NCBI RefSeq assembly: GCF_009765685.1
Contig: NZ_LMUY01000029.1
Coordinates: forward strand, 21,226-85,225
Direction: 5' to 3'
DNA length: 64,000 bases
Source: Acidisphaera sp. L21
GTDB taxonomy: Bacteria; Pseudomonadota; Alphaproteobacteria; Acetobacterales; Acetobacteraceae
Shown here piece after piece: positions 1-8,802 of the stretch (its first letter is position 1; each line of letters starts with the position of its first letter). Below the pieces are notes generated by a model. The model was not told the origin of the DNA. It saw nothing but the letters and a program-made list of their open reading frames with translations, and did not search any database. The position numbers and the translations under genes are program-made.

Positions 1-284
1 CGGCGGGAGTAGCCGCGGGCGTTTGGGCCGGGGCCGGTCGGGTTGGCAAGCTTGGTGGCGATGACCCACCAGTGACGGTTCGCCGCGATCACTCGGCCGG
101 TAATCTCCTCGCTGGCGCCGTCATTATAGGCGTCGGCGGTGTCGACGAAGTTCACGCCCTGCTCGCGCGCCCTGTCCATGATGCGGACGGAATCCGGCTC
201 GGTCGTGGCGCCGCCGAACATCATTGCGCCCAGGCAGATGGGGGAGACCTGCAAGCCCGAGCGACCGAGCGCGCGATATTCCAT
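1..284 (-). CDS. aldo/keto reductase, N-terminal part (cut by window edge)
   Basis: The first 94 codons of an NAD(P)H-dependent aldo/keto reductase are visible; the rest lies before the window. The N-terminus reads MEYRALGRSGLQVSPICLG, followed by GVNFVDTADAY, the family signature that carries the catalytic Asp and Tyr of the TIM barrel. The later catalytic Lys region (VIATKL) is just reached. The start codon lies 3 bp downstream of the pntB stop codon, so the gene is probably the distal member of the pnt transcription unit. The substrate cannot be told. The family is clear even though the gene is incomplete. Confidence 0.88.
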   Translation of the reverse strand, partial: MEYRALGRSGLQVSPICLGAMMFGGATTEPDSVRIMDRAREQGVNFVDTADAYNDGASEEITGRVIAANRHWWVIATKLANPTGPGPNARGYSR

Positions 285-287
285 GTC

Positions 288-1691
288 CTACTTCCCCAAT
301 GCCTGAACGATCTCTTCGGTCATCTTCTTGGCATCCGCGAACAACATCATCGTGTTCGGGCGGAAGAACAGCTCGTTCTCCACACCGGCGTAGCCCGATG
401 CCATCGAGCGCTTGATGAACAGGACGGTCGCAGCCTTCTCCACCTCCAGGATCGGCATGCCGTAGATGGCGGAGGTCTTGTCCGTCTTGGCGGCCGGGTT
501 GGTGACGTCGTTGGCGCCGATCACGTAGACGACGTCGGCGGTGGAAAACTCGCCATTGATCTCCTCCAACTCGAAGACGTCCTCGTAGGGGACGTTGGCC
601 TCGGCAAGCAGCACGTTCATGTGGCCGGGCATGCGGCCGGCGACGGGGTGGATGGCGTATTTCACCACCACGCCCTCGGCCTTCAGCACGTCCGCCATTT
701 CGCGCAGGGCGTGCTGGGCCTGGGCGACCGCCATGCCGTAGCCGGGGACGATGATGACCTTGGAGGCGTTCTTCATGATGAAGGCGGCGTCGTCGGCATT
801 GCCGGATTTGACCGGGCGCTGTTCACCGCTGCTGGCTGCGGCGGGGCCGCCGGATTCGGTGCCGAAGCCGCCCAGCAGCACGTTGAAGATCGAGCGGTTC
901 ATGCCCTTGCACATGATGTAGGACAGGATCGCGCCCGATGCGCCGACCAGGGCGCCGGTGATGATCAGCGCCAGGTTCTGGATGGTGAAGCCGATGCCGC
1001 AGGCTGCCCAGCCGGAATAGCTGTTCAGCATGGACACGACGACGGGCATGTCGGCGCCGCCGATCGGGATGATGAGCAGGAAGCCGAGCGCCAGGGCGAC
1101 CAGGGCGATGAGCCAGAAGACCGGCTGGCTGGCCGTGAGGCAGAAGATGATGACCAACAGGACCAGCAGGATGCCGAGCGCGGCGTTCAGCAGGTGCTGG
1201 TATTTGAAGGTGATCGGCGTGCCCTTCATCAGCGCCTGCAGCTTGGCGAAGGCGATGAGGGAGCCGGTGAAGGTGACCGCGCCAATGGCCAGGCCGATCG
1301 ACATTTCCACCAGGCTTTGGCCGTGGATGTGGCCGGGGGTGCCGATGCCGAAGGCGGCCGGGGCGTTGATCGCTGCGGCAGCGACGAAGACGGCGGCCAG
1401 GCCGACAAGGGAGTGGAAGGCCGCCACCAATTGCGGCAGCGACGTCATCTGGATGCGGCGCGAGACCGTCACGCCGATGCCGCCGCCGATGACGATGGCC
1501 AGGATGATGAGCATGTAGCCGCTGCCGGACATGCCATGGTGCAGCAGCGTGGCGACGATGGCGATGGCCATGCCGACCATGCCGAACAGGTTGCCCTGGC
1601 GGGACGTGGTGGGGCTGGACAGCCCGCGCAACGCGAGCACGAACAGCACGCCAGCGACGAGATAGGCGAACGCGGTCAAGCTAGGGGACAT
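288..1691 (-). CDS. pntB: NAD(P) transhydrogenase, beta subunit
   Basis: PntB of the proton-translocating transhydrogenase, which uses the proton gradient to drive hydride transfer from NADH to NADP+. The 467 residues match the usual length. The N-terminal half is a set of about nine hydrophobic helices in the inner membrane. After a linker near residue 285 comes the NADP(H)-binding domain III, with VIIVPGYGMAVAQAQ as its dinucleotide-binding loop and VIGANDVTNPAA near the C-terminus. It is the last of three pnt genes transcribed together (pntAA, pntAB, pntB), 10 bp after pntAB. The assignment is secure. Confidence 0.97.
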   Translation of the reverse strand: MSPSLTAFAYLVAGVLFVLALRGLSSPTTSRQGNLFGMVGMAIAIVATLLHHGMSGSGYMLIILAIVIGGGIGVTVSRRIQMTSLPQLVAAFHSLVGLAAVFVAAAAINAPAAFGIGTPGHIHGQSLVEMSIGLAIGAVTFTGSLIAFAKLQALMKGTPITFKYQHLLNAALGILLVLLVIIFCLTASQPVFWLIALVALALGFLLIIPIGGADMPVVVSMLNSYSGWAACGIGFTIQNLALIITGALVGASGAILSYIMCKGMNRSIFNVLLGGFGTESGGPAAASSGEQRPVKSGNADDAAFIMKNASKVIIVPGYGMAVAQAQHALREMADVLKAEGVVVKYAIHPVAGRMPGHMNVLLAEANVPYEDVFELEEINGEFSTADVVYVIGANDVTNPAAKTDKTSAIYGMPILEVEKAATVLFIKRSMASGYAGVENELFFRPNTMMLFADAKKMTEEIVQALGK

Positions 1692-1701
1692 CGTGCGCGC
1701 T

Positions 1702-2118
1702 CTACTTCTTGGCCGGAGTACGCGGCTTGAACATCGCCAGCATGCGATGCGTCACGGTGAACCCGCCGAAGATGTTCACGCTGGCCAGCAGCACCGCCAC
1801 GAAGCCGAAGATCTGGGCGACGACGCTGTCGCCCAGGCCGGTGGCGAGCATCGCGCCGACCACGATGACGGAGGAAATGGCGTTGGTGACGCCCATGAGG
1901 GGGGAGTGCAGCGCCGGGGTGACGTTCCAGACGACGTAATAGCCGACGAAGCAGGCCATCATGAACACGGCAAACAGGAAGACGAATGGCTCGACCGCGG
2001 CGGCCACCGGGTTGGCGGCCACGACGGCGTTGCCGGCCATCATGTGCAGTTGTCCGGCCAAGTTGGCGGCCTGTTGGGAGATGCTGTTGGCCTGGTCGGC
2101 CAGGGCATTGGGGTTCAT
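1702..2118 (-). CDS. pntAB: NAD(P) transhydrogenase, alpha subunit part 2 (membrane segment)
   Basis: A 138-residue protein corresponding to the membrane domain that is fused to the C-terminus of PntA in enterobacteria but separate in alphaproteobacteria. After a polar N-terminus there are four hydrophobic segments (about residues 40-130), including [19 protein letters not shown] and the [14 protein letters not shown] ending typical of the family. The frame is open further upstream, but the ATG at 2118 overlaps the pntAA stop (ATGA) and gives the usual N-terminus, so I chose it. It forms the proton channel together with PntB. Confidence 0.94.
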   Translation of the reverse strand: MNPNALADQANSISQQAANLAGQLHMMAGNAVVAANPVAAAVEPFVFLFAVFMMACFVGYYVVWNVTPALHSPLMGVTNAISSVIVVGAMLATGLGDSVVAQIFGFVAVLLASVNIFGGFTVTHRMLAMFKPRTPAKK

Positions 2119-3269
2119 GCGGCGGCTCCGGCGGGGGGTGGGGCGGATTTGTAGCGCTCGTGCACCACGGCGCCGCCGCGGGTCAGCATCGTGCCGATGA
2201 CGATGGCGTCGTCCTCCGGCAGTTTGGGCGCCTTTGCATCCTTGTCCCAGAAGGTGGTGAGGAAGGTCAGCAGGTTGCGGGCGTACAGGCTGCTGGCGGC
2301 GACCGAGATGCGGCCGGGCCAGTTGCGCCAGCCGAGCACCTTGACGCCGTTCTCGGTCGTGATCATCTGGCCGGGCATTGTGGCGCCGCAATTGCCGCCG
2401 GCGTCGGCGGCCAGGTCCACCACGACGCTGCCGGGGCGCATGCCGGCCACCATCTCCGCCGTGACGATCACGGGGGCTTTGCCGCCGGCGACCAGGGCGG
2501 TGCAGATCACCAGGTCGTTCTTGGCGACGGTCACCTTCATCAGTTCGGCCTGTTTGGCGCGGAAGGCGTCGCTCATGGTGCGGGCGTAGGCGCCGGTTTG
2601 GCCGGCGGTCTCCTCGTCCTCGACCCCGACGAAGACGGCGCCGAGGGATTTGATTTCTTCCTTGGCGGCGGGGCGCACGTCGGTGGCGGATACGATGGCG
2701 CCGAGGCGGCGGGCGGTGGCGATGGCCTGCAGCCCGGCGACGCCGGCGCCCACGATGAAGACGCGGGCGGGCGGCACGGTGCCGGCGGCGGTCATCATCA
2801 TGGCGAAACCGCGGTCAAACGCCGCAGCGCCCTCGATGACGCCGCGGTAGCCGGCGAGGTTGGCCTGAGAGGACAGCACGTCCATCGACTGGGCGCGGGT
2901 GATGCGGGGCAGCAACTCCATGGCGGCGACATCGATGCCGGCGGCGGCCAAAGCGGGGGCGAGCGCCGGGTCGGCGCCTGCGTTCACCACGCACACGAGT
3001 AATGTGCCGCGTGCCATCGAGGCCCGAACGGAGGCGTCCGGCACCTGCACGCTGAACACGATGCCGGCGTCTTGGATGGCGGCGGCCGCATCTGGCGCGA
3101 TCTCGGCCCCGGCTGACGCGAACTCAGCGTCGGAAATGGAGGCGTGGGCGCCGGCGCCGGCCTGGACCGCTACCGTCATCCCCAACGCGATGAGCTTTTT
3201 AACCGTTTCCGCCGTTGCGGCCACGCGGGTCTCCGCCGCGGCCGTCTCCCTAAGCACCGCTAGGCGCAT
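2115..3269 (-). CDS. pntAA: NAD(P) transhydrogenase, alpha subunit part 1 (NAD-binding)
   Basis: The soluble domain I that binds NAD(H), 384 residues, starting with the typical [19 protein letters not shown]. The alanine dehydrogenase/PNT N-terminal domain covers about residues 1-135. The Rossmann domain follows, with [22 protein letters not shown] as the dinucleotide fold. It is first in the pntAA-pntAB-pntB operon and overlaps pntAB by 4 bp. The 85 bp upstream separates it from the ABC1 kinase gene on the same strand. The complex supplies NADPH for biosynthesis and redox defence. Assignment is secure. Confidence 0.96.
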   Translation of the reverse strand: MRLAVLRETAAAETRVAATAETVKKLIALGMTVAVQAGAGAHASISDAEFASAGAEIAPDAAAAIQDAGIVFSVQVPDASVRASMARGTLLVCVVNAGADPALAPALAAAGIDVAAMELLPRITRAQSMDVLSSQANLAGYRGVIEGAAAFDRGFAMMMTAAGTVPPARVFIVGAGVAGLQAIATARRLGAIVSATDVRPAAKEEIKSLGAVFVGVEDEETAGQTGAYARTMSDAFRAKQAELMKVTVAKNDLVICTALVAGGKAPVIVTAEMVAGMRPGSVVVDLAADAGGNCGATMPGQMITTENGVKVLGWRNWPGRISVAASSLYARNLLTFLTTFWDKDAKAPKLPEDDAIVIGTMLTRGGAVVHERYKSAPPPAGAAA

Positions 3270-3354
3270 CCGTGATTCCTTGACTTCGGGCGGGCCGCTC
3301 CGCCTCGTTGGAATAAAGGATGCGTGAGGCGCCGGGCCGACGCAAGGGTGGTCG

Positions 3355-4704
3355 TTACACGGTTGGCGGCACTCCGGCCTCGATCAACGCGGCAGATTGG
3401 CGGGCGGCCAGTTCGTCGGCGTCGAAGCCCTCCACCATCTCCTGGAACATGCGGGCCCAGTTGAGTTCGGCCTTCAGGCGTAGGAACACGCTGCCCAGCC
3501 CGACGGCCGAGCGGTCCATCAGGACAAACTCGCGCGGGGGGCGCACGCCGCCGGTGCGCTTTAGCTCGGCATGCACCTTCTCGGCGACCTGGCGGCCGTA
3601 ATCCGGGCTGCCGTGTTCCTGGATCAGGCGGACGCGGTCATCCAGCAGGGGTTCGTAGATGAAGCGGGCCCATTGGTTCAGGATCTCCATCTTCTCGCGC
3701 GTCAGGCCGCCAAAGCCCCATTGCTCGTAGGCGTGGTGGGCGCGGTCCATGTCTTCGTCGCGGATCGACTCGTACAGGTCGATGACGCCGCGGACGAATT
3801 TGGGCGGGAAGACGCGGATGGTGCCGTAATCCAGCAGGTTGAGCCCGTTATCGGCGCGGACCTGGTAGTTGCCGAGATGCGGGTCGCCGTGGATGACGCC
3901 GAAGCGGTAGAGCGGCAGATACCAGGCGTGGAAGATCGCGGTGGCCAGGCGGTTGCGCTCCTCCAGCGCCATGCCTTCGTCCAGGCGGGATTGCAGGCCG
4001 CGGCCCTCCAGCCAGGTCATGGTCAGCAGGCGGCCGGTGGAGTGGCTCTCGATCGGCTTGGGAACGCTCACCAACTCGTCGCCGGCGAGCATCTGGCCGT
4101 AGAGGCGCATCTGCGCGGCCTCGCGCCGGTAGTCCAGTTCCTCGCGCAGCCGCTCGGCCAATTCGGTGTAGACGTCGTCGGTGTTGATGGTGGATTCGAT
4201 GCGCTTGTAGACCGACATGGCGAGGCGAAGCTGCTTGAGGTCGGCCTCCACGGTGCTGGCCATGTCCGGGTATTGCAGTTTGGCGGCAATTTCGGTGCCG
4301 TCATGCAGGGTGCCGCGATGGACCTGGCCCAGGCTGGCGGCGGCCGCGGCCTCCTGGTCGAAGGTCGCGAATTTGGACTGCCAGTCCACGCCCAACTCCC
4401 CGGCCATGCGGCGGCGCACGAAGCTCCAGCCCATTGGCGGGGCGTTGGCCTGCAGTTGCGCCAACTCGCTGGCGTATTCGGCGGGCAACGCATCGGGGAT
4501 GGTGGACAGAAGCTGCGCCACCTTCATCAGCGGGCCTTTCAGGCCGCCGAGGATGGCTTTTAGATCGCCGGCATGGGCTTCCTTGTTGGTTTTGATGCCG
4601 AAGACGCGCTGCCCTGCAAGCCGGGCTGCAATCCCACCTACGGCACCCGAGGTCCGCGCCATGCGACGGACCTCACCGAAGATGTTCGACTTGTCTTCGT
4701 TCAA
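3355..4704 (-). CDS. ABC1/UbiB/ADCK family protein kinase-like protein
   Basis: An atypical kinase-like protein of the ABC1 family, whose members support ubiquinone synthesis or membrane lipid and quinone homeostasis. Visible family features are the KxGQ-like region (GPLMKVAQLLSTIPDALP), the ELAQLQANAP stretch, the Ala-rich nucleotide loop AAAAASLGQVHRG, and FGVIHGDPHLGNYQV with the catalytic HGDPH and Asn, followed by LLDYG as the metal-binding Asp. The start is a TTG overlapping the upstream peptidase stop (TTGA), with GGAGG 10 nt before it; an ATG at 4662 is the alternative but would remove conserved N-terminal residues. The exact role is not known. Confidence 0.87.
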   Translation of the reverse strand: MNEDKSNIFGEVRRMARTSGAVGGIAARLAGQRVFGIKTNKEAHAGDLKAILGGLKGPLMKVAQLLSTIPDALPAEYASELAQLQANAPPMGWSFVRRRMAGELGVDWQSKFATFDQEAAAAASLGQVHRGTLHDGTEIAAKLQYPDMASTVEADLKQLRLAMSVYKRIESTINTDDVYTELAERLREELDYRREAAQMRLYGQMLAGDELVSVPKPIESHSTGRLLTMTWLEGRGLQSRLDEGMALEERNRLATAIFHAWYLPLYRFGVIHGDPHLGNYQVRADNGLNLLDYGTIRVFPPKFVRGVIDLYESIRDEDMDRAHHAYEQWGFGGLTREKMEILNQWARFIYEPLLDDRVRLIQEHGSPDYGRQVAEKVHAELKRTGGVRPPREFVLMDRSAVGLGSVFLRLKAELNWARMFQEMVEGFDADELAARQSAALIEAGVPPTV

Positions 4705-6530
4705 CGAACAATGCCCTCCAACTCGTCGATGAACCCGGCAATGACGTCCAACCCCCGGCGCCAGAAGGCCGGGTCGGATGCATCGAGGCCGAATGGGGCG
4801 AGCAATTCCTTGTGCCGCTTTGTGCCGCCGGCACGCAGCATGTCCAGATATTTGGCCTGGAAACCGGGATGCCCATCCTGGAATACACCGTATAGCGCGT
4901 TCACCAGGCAATCGCCGAATGCATACGCGTACACATAGAAGGGCGAATGCACGAAATGCGGCACGTAGGCCCAGAACACGTCGTATTCGGGCGTGAATTC
5001 GAATGCCGGGCCGAGGCTGGCGGTCTGCACCTGGCGCCAGATCTCGCCGATCCGCTCCGGCAGTAGCTCGCCATTGCGGCGTTCGTCGTGCAGCAGGGTT
5101 TCGAACTGGTAGAAGGCGGTCTGGCGTACCACCGTGTTCAGCATGTCCTCCACCTTGGAGGCGAGCATGATGCGGCGGCGCGCCGGGTCGGTTTCGGCGT
5201 CGAGCAGGGCACGGAAGGTCAGCATCTCGCCGAACACGCTGGCGGTTTCGGCCAGGGTCAGCGGGGTGCCGGATTGCAGGTAGCCCTGGGGTGCGGCCAA
5301 CACCTGGTGCACGCCGTGGCCCAATTCGTGCGCCAGGGTCATCACGTCGCGGGTGCGGCCGTGATAGTTCAGCAGCAGATAGGGATGGGCCGATGGCACG
5401 GTGGGGTGCGCGAAGGCGCCGCCGGACTTGCCGGGGCGCAGCCCGGCGTCGATCCAGGGCTTGTCGAAGAACTGCTTGCCCACCGCGGCCAGGTCCGGGC
5501 TGAACGCGCCATAGGCGGACAGCACGCGGTTCCGCGCCTCATCCCAGGGGATGGCACGGTCGTCATCGCCGGGCAGCGGGGCATTGCGGTCCCAATGCTG
5601 TAGCTTGGGCAGGCCGAGCCATTTGGCCTTCATCTGGTAATAGCGATGCGACAGCCGGGCGTAGTCGGAGGTGACGGCAGACACCAGCGCGTCCACCACC
5701 TCGTCCTCCACCATGTTGGACCGGTTGCGGCTGCTGCCGGGGCGCGGGTATTTGCGCCAGGTGTCGCTGATCGCCTTGTCCTTGGCCAGCGTGTTGGTGA
5801 TGAGGCTGAACAGCTTCACCCGGTCGCCGAACGCGGTGCCGATGGCGCGGCCGGCCTGTTCGCGCACGCTGCGGTCGCGATCGGACAGCTTGTTCAGCAC
5901 GTCGCTGACGGTGAGGGTTTCGGTGCTGAAGGGCACGCGCATGCCGGCGACCGTCTCGTCGAACAGGCGGTTCCAGGCCTGGGCGCCGGTGACGGATTTG
6001 TCGTGCAGCAGCCGCTCCGCCTCGTCGGAGAGTTGGTGCGGGCGGAAGACGCGCAGGTCGCGCAGGAAGGGCGCCCAGATTGCAAGCGCCGGGTCCTTCA
6101 GCTTCTGCGCCAGGGCATCGTCTTCCAGCCGATTCAGTTCCAGCGAGAAGAAGATCATGTGGGCGCTGATCGTGGTCACCCGCTCGGAGCAGGACTGCAT
6201 GAACTGGGCGATGGCGCCGTCGGTGCTGTCGCCGCTGAACTTCAGCTGGGCGAAGGACATTACCCGCCCCAGCACTTCCTCGATCTTTTCATACTCGGCC
6301 AGGGCGGCGGCGAGGCTGGCGCCGGGCAGCGTGGCGAGCTTGCCGGCGTATTTGGCGGCGAACGCGCTGGCGGCGGCGTCGGCCGCGTCCAGATCCGCGG
6401 CGACGCGGGGACTGTCGGTGCCGGGGTATAGGTCGGACAGATCCCAGGATGGCAGGGCGGCGGATTGGCCGGTGGCGGCCAGCCCTTCTGGGAGGGCCGG
6501 GCGAGTGGCGTTGGGTCGGATGCTGGTCAT
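4701..6530 (-). CDS. M3 family oligoendopeptidase (PepF-like)
   Basis: A cytosolic zinc metallopeptidase of the M3B/PepF type that cleaves short peptides. The 609-residue protein has an N-terminal helical oligopeptidase domain, the catalytic motif TLAHELGHGVHQV (HExxH), and a downstream helix with LAETASVFGEM supplying the third zinc ligand Glu. Length is normal for PepF. Two in-frame ATGs (6539 and 6530) are close; the second has a G-rich stretch in front and is used here. It is translationally coupled to the ABC1 kinase gene that follows. No signal peptide is seen. Confidence 0.93.
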   Translation of the reverse strand: MTSIRPNATRPALPEGLAATGQSAALPSWDLSDLYPGTDSPRVAADLDAADAAASAFAAKYAGKLATLPGASLAAALAEYEKIEEVLGRVMSFAQLKFSGDSTDGAIAQFMQSCSERVTTISAHMIFFSLELNRLEDDALAQKLKDPALAIWAPFLRDLRVFRPHQLSDEAERLLHDKSVTGAQAWNRLFDETVAGMRVPFSTETLTVSDVLNKLSDRDRSVREQAGRAIGTAFGDRVKLFSLITNTLAKDKAISDTWRKYPRPGSSRNRSNMVEDEVVDALVSAVTSDYARLSHRYYQMKAKWLGLPKLQHWDRNAPLPGDDDRAIPWDEARNRVLSAYGAFSPDLAAVGKQFFDKPWIDAGLRPGKSGGAFAHPTVPSAHPYLLLNYHGRTRDVMTLAHELGHGVHQVLAAPQGYLQSGTPLTLAETASVFGEMLTFRALLDAETDPARRRIMLASKVEDMLNTVVRQTAFYQFETLLHDERRNGELLPERIGEIWRQVQTASLGPAFEFTPEYDVFWAYVPHFVHSPFYVYAYAFGDCLVNALYGVFQDGHPGFQAKYLDMLRAGGTKRHKELLAPFGLDASDPAFWRRGLDVIAGFIDELEGIVR

Positions 6531-6619
6531 ACACCCCATCTAAGGCGCTGCGCCCCTTCGTCAAAGGGAGACACGGCAAAGGGATGGCGAGCACATGGGG
6601 AAGCAGGGCATGATGGGCC

Positions 6620-7651
6620 ATGCACCACGATCACAACCACGACGCGCATGCCCACGGACCCGGCTGCGAGCACGACCATGCAGGGCATGACCATGCAGAG
6701 CAGGGGCATGACCATGCAGAGCAGGGGAGCCATGACCACGCCCATGCCGGGCATGGCCACCATGGGCACTCGCACGCGCCGGCCTCGTTCGGGCGGGCGT
6801 TCGCGGTGGGGATTGCGCTGAACACGCTGCTGGTGGTGGCGCAGTTCGGGGTGGGGGCGTGGGCGCATTCGACGGCGCTGCTGGCCGACGCGGTGCATAA
6901 TCTGGGTGACGTTTTGGGTCTGGCGTTCGCCTGGCTGGCAGCGCATCTGGGCCAGCGCGGCCCGACCGAGCGGCGGACCTATGGCTGGGGCCGCAGCAGC
7001 ATCCTGGCGGCCCTGGCCAATGCCACCGTGCTGCTGATCGGCACAGGCGCCATCACGGTGGAGGCGGTGCAGCGCTTGCTGAACCCGGCGCCGGTCGCCG
7101 GCCCGCTGGTGATGATGGTGGCCGCACTGGGCATCCTGGTGAATGGCGGCGTAGCGCTGATGTTCATGCGCGGGCGCGAAAAGGACCTGAACATCAAGGG
7201 TGCCTTCATGCACATGGCCGCCGATGCTGGCGTGTCGGCCGGCGTGGTGGTGGCGGCCGCCATCATTACCTTTACCGGTGCACTGTGGCTGGATCCGGCG
7301 GCGAGCCTTGCGATCTCCGCGGTGATCGTGGTGGGCAGTTGGGGATTGCTGCGGGACGCGACGGCGCTGGCGATGGACGCGGTGCCCCCGGGGATCGACA
7401 CCGCCGCGGTGCGCAGCCGGCTGCTGGCCCTACCCGGCGTGACGGAGGTGCATGACCTGCACATCTGGGCGCTGTCCACCACCAGCACGGCAGCGACCGC
7501 GCATTTGGTGACCGGGGTGGAGGCCGCCGGGCTGGTGCCGCAGGCCTGCACCCTGCTGCGGACCGAATTTGGCATCAGCCACTGCACGTTTCAACTGGAG
7601 AGCCCCGACCTGGCCGAGCGTTGCGCGCTGCGGCCAGAGCACGTGGTCTAG
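6620..7651 (+). CDS. cation diffusion facilitator with His-rich N-terminus
   Basis: A CDF family metal/proton antiporter of 343 residues, likely exporting Zn2+, Co2+ or Ni2+ across the inner membrane. The first 55 residues are extremely rich in His, Asp and Glu and should bind metal in the cytoplasm. Six transmembrane helices follow; the paired metal-site motifs appear as LLADAVHNLGD in helix 2 and MHMAADAGVS in helix 5. A C-terminal cytoplasmic dimerisation domain contains VHDLHIWALSTTS, as in ZitB/CzcD-type proteins. The gene stands alone between two oppositely oriented groups, and its stop abuts the stop of the convergent acetyltransferase gene. Metal specificity is not readable. Confidence 0.94.
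   Translation: MHHDHNHDAHAHGPGCEHDHAGHDHAEQGHDHAEQGSHDHAHAGHGHHGHSHAPASFGRAFAVGIALNTLLVVAQFGVGAWAHSTALLADAVHNLGDVLGLAFAWLAAHLGQRGPTERRTYGWGRSSILAALANATVLLIGTGAITVEAVQRLLNPAPVAGPLVMMVAALGILVNGGVALMFMRGREKDLNIKGAFMHMAADAGVSAGVVVAAAIITFTGALWLDPAASLAISAVIVVGSWGLLRDATALAMDAVPPGIDTAAVRSRLLALPGVTEVHDLHIWALSTTSTAATAHLVTGVEAAGLVPQACTLLRTEFGISHCTFQLESPDLAERCALRPEHVV
6684..6725 (+). repeat. two perfect 21-bp tandem repeats inside the CDF His-rich region
   Basis: Two identical, adjacent 21-bp units (6684-6704 and 6705-6725) each encode the heptad His-Asp-His-Ala-Glu-Gln-Gly in the metal-binding N-terminal tail of the CDF exporter. Because the unit is a multiple of three, gain or loss of copies keeps the frame and changes only the number of metal-binding residues. 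Confidence 0.9.
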
Positions 7652-8074
7652 CTAGTCCAGCGATTTGCGCAGGTAGATCCGGTCGAAGCCGGGCGGGTAG
7701 TCGGTGATGCGGCCGAATTCGACGTAACCCAGTTTGGCGTAAAAGCCGGGTGCCTGGAAGGTGAAGGTGTCCAGCCAGATGCCGGTGCAGCCTTTGCGAC
7801 GCGCCTCCGCTTCGGCCAGCGCCATGACCTGCCGGGCGAGGCCTTCGCCGCGGGCGGCGCCCAGCGCCAGCAACTCGATAAACAGGTGGTTGTGCCAGAT
7901 ATGGCCGAACAGGCCGCCCGCCACCTCGCCATCCGCCGCACGCACGGTCACGGCGAAGCGGGAATATTTGCCGTCACCGGTCTGCGCGTTGTTGTGCGCG
8001 AGCAGGGGCTTCAAGATCGCGAGCCGCACGTCCTCCGGCGGATCGCGTTCCAGGGCGACGGTCCAACCCGTCAT
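7652..8074 (-). CDS. GNAT family N-acetyltransferase
   Basis: A 140-residue acetyl-CoA-dependent acetyltransferase. The acetyl-CoA loop appears as GEGLARQVMALAEAEARRKG (the Q/RxxGxG/A region), and the C-terminal TFQAPGFYAKLGYVEFG is the typical beta5-beta6 segment. It overlaps the upstream paralogue by 4 bp (ATGA) and shares its C-terminal layout, including F-Q-A-P-G-F-Y and a final R-K-S-L, so the pair looks like a tandem duplication. The substrate is unknown. Confidence 0.88.
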   Translation of the reverse strand: MTGWTVALERDPPEDVRLAILKPLLAHNNAQTGDGKYSRFAVTVRAADGEVAGGLFGHIWHNHLFIELLALGAARGEGLARQVMALAEAEARRKGCTGIWLDTFTFQAPGFYAKLGYVEFGRITDYPPGFDRIYLRKSLD

Positions 8075-8490
8075 GCCAGGCTCTTGCGGAACCAGATCCG
8101 GTCGAGCCGTGGGTCGTCGTGTGGCAGGCGGCCGAACTCTTCGTAGCCCAATTTCTGGTAGAAGCCCGGCGCCTGGAAATTGATGGTGTTAAGGAACGCG
8201 CCGACGCAGCCGCGGCGGATCGCCTCTGCCTCGGCCATCGCCATGAGGCGACTGCCGATTCCGCTGCCGTGTTCCGTCATGGGTAGCGATAGCAGGTCGA
8301 TGAACAGCCACTTGCGGCCGGTACGCGCAATCATGCCGCCCAGCAAAACGCCATCTCGCTTCAGCCGGATGACCAGCGGCTGGAAGTCCGGCACGAGGCC
8401 CTTGGATTCGGCGTGGGCGCGGAAATTGGCCTGCAGCACCTCGCGCAGTGCCGGGTCATCCTGGTTCGATAGCGTGTAGTCCGGTTCCAC
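8071..8490 (-). CDS. GNAT family N-acetyltransferase (tandem paralogue)
   Basis: A 139-residue GNAT enzyme with HGSGIGSRLMAMAEAEAIRRG as its acetyl-CoA binding region and NFQAPGFYQKLGYEEFG near the C-terminus. It starts at a GTG after an AAGGG-type ribosome site and is the first gene of a two-gene unit with the paralogue downstream. The N-terminal halves of the two proteins differ clearly, which suggests different acceptors. No substrate can be named. Confidence 0.88.
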   Translation of the reverse strand: MEPDYTLSNQDDPALREVLQANFRAHAESKGLVPDFQPLVIRLKRDGVLLGGMIARTGRKWLFIDLLSLPMTEHGSGIGSRLMAMAEAEAIRRGCVGAFLNTINFQAPGFYQKLGYEEFGRLPHDDPRLDRIWFRKSLA

Positions 8491-8520
8491 CCTTGATACT
8501 CCCGTTGCGGCGGCACTGTA

Positions 8521-8793
8521 TCAGGGGGCGGAGGCGGCCGCAGCCTGCCGCCGCAACACGGTGCGGCAGCCGAGGGTCAAATTGCTCCAATATTGACGGA
8601 GGCAGGCACGCCCGGCGGCATCCCCCGCCCGCGTGTCGCAGCGAGCGACCAGGTCGACCTGGCACGCGCCTGCGATCTGCCGTGGCGTCGGGGCGACTGG
8701 GGTGCCGGATCCATCCGCCTGCTGTGCCAGAGCGGGCATTGCTACAACCCAGGCGAGTATTGCCAGCTTAAAACCACCACATTTGCGCATCAT
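8521..8793 (-). CDS. small secreted protein with one Cys-rich repeat
   Basis: A roughly 90-residue protein with a signal peptide (positively charged start, hydrophobic core LAILAWVVAMPALA, cleavage expected after A-L-A). The mature part is a proline/threonine linker and one repeat with four cysteines spaced GACQVDLVARCDT...ACLRQYWSNLTLGCRTVL. This spacing resembles the Cys-rich repeat found in many proteobacterial secreted proteins (PF00839-like), here as a single copy. ATGs at 8793 and 8790 and a GTG at 8802 are all possible starts. It lies just upstream of, and on the same strand as, the two GNAT genes. Function is unknown. Confidence 0.62.
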   Translation of the reverse strand: MMRKCGGFKLAILAWVVAMPALAQQADGSGTPVAPTPRQIAGACQVDLVARCDTRAGDAAGRACLRQYWSNLTLGCRTVLRRQAAAASAP

Positions 8794-8802
8794 AGGCCCC
8801 AC

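Noticed and set aside
72..1730. Long open frame opposite pntB
   Set aside because: Antisense frame created by high-GC codon bias; the product is His/Asp/Gly-rich without domains, and the minus-strand pnt genes are unambiguous.
3270..3354. Promoter between pntAA and the ABC1 gene
   Set aside because: The 85-bp gap has no convincing -35/-10 pair in the minus direction; transcription from further upstream is equally likely.
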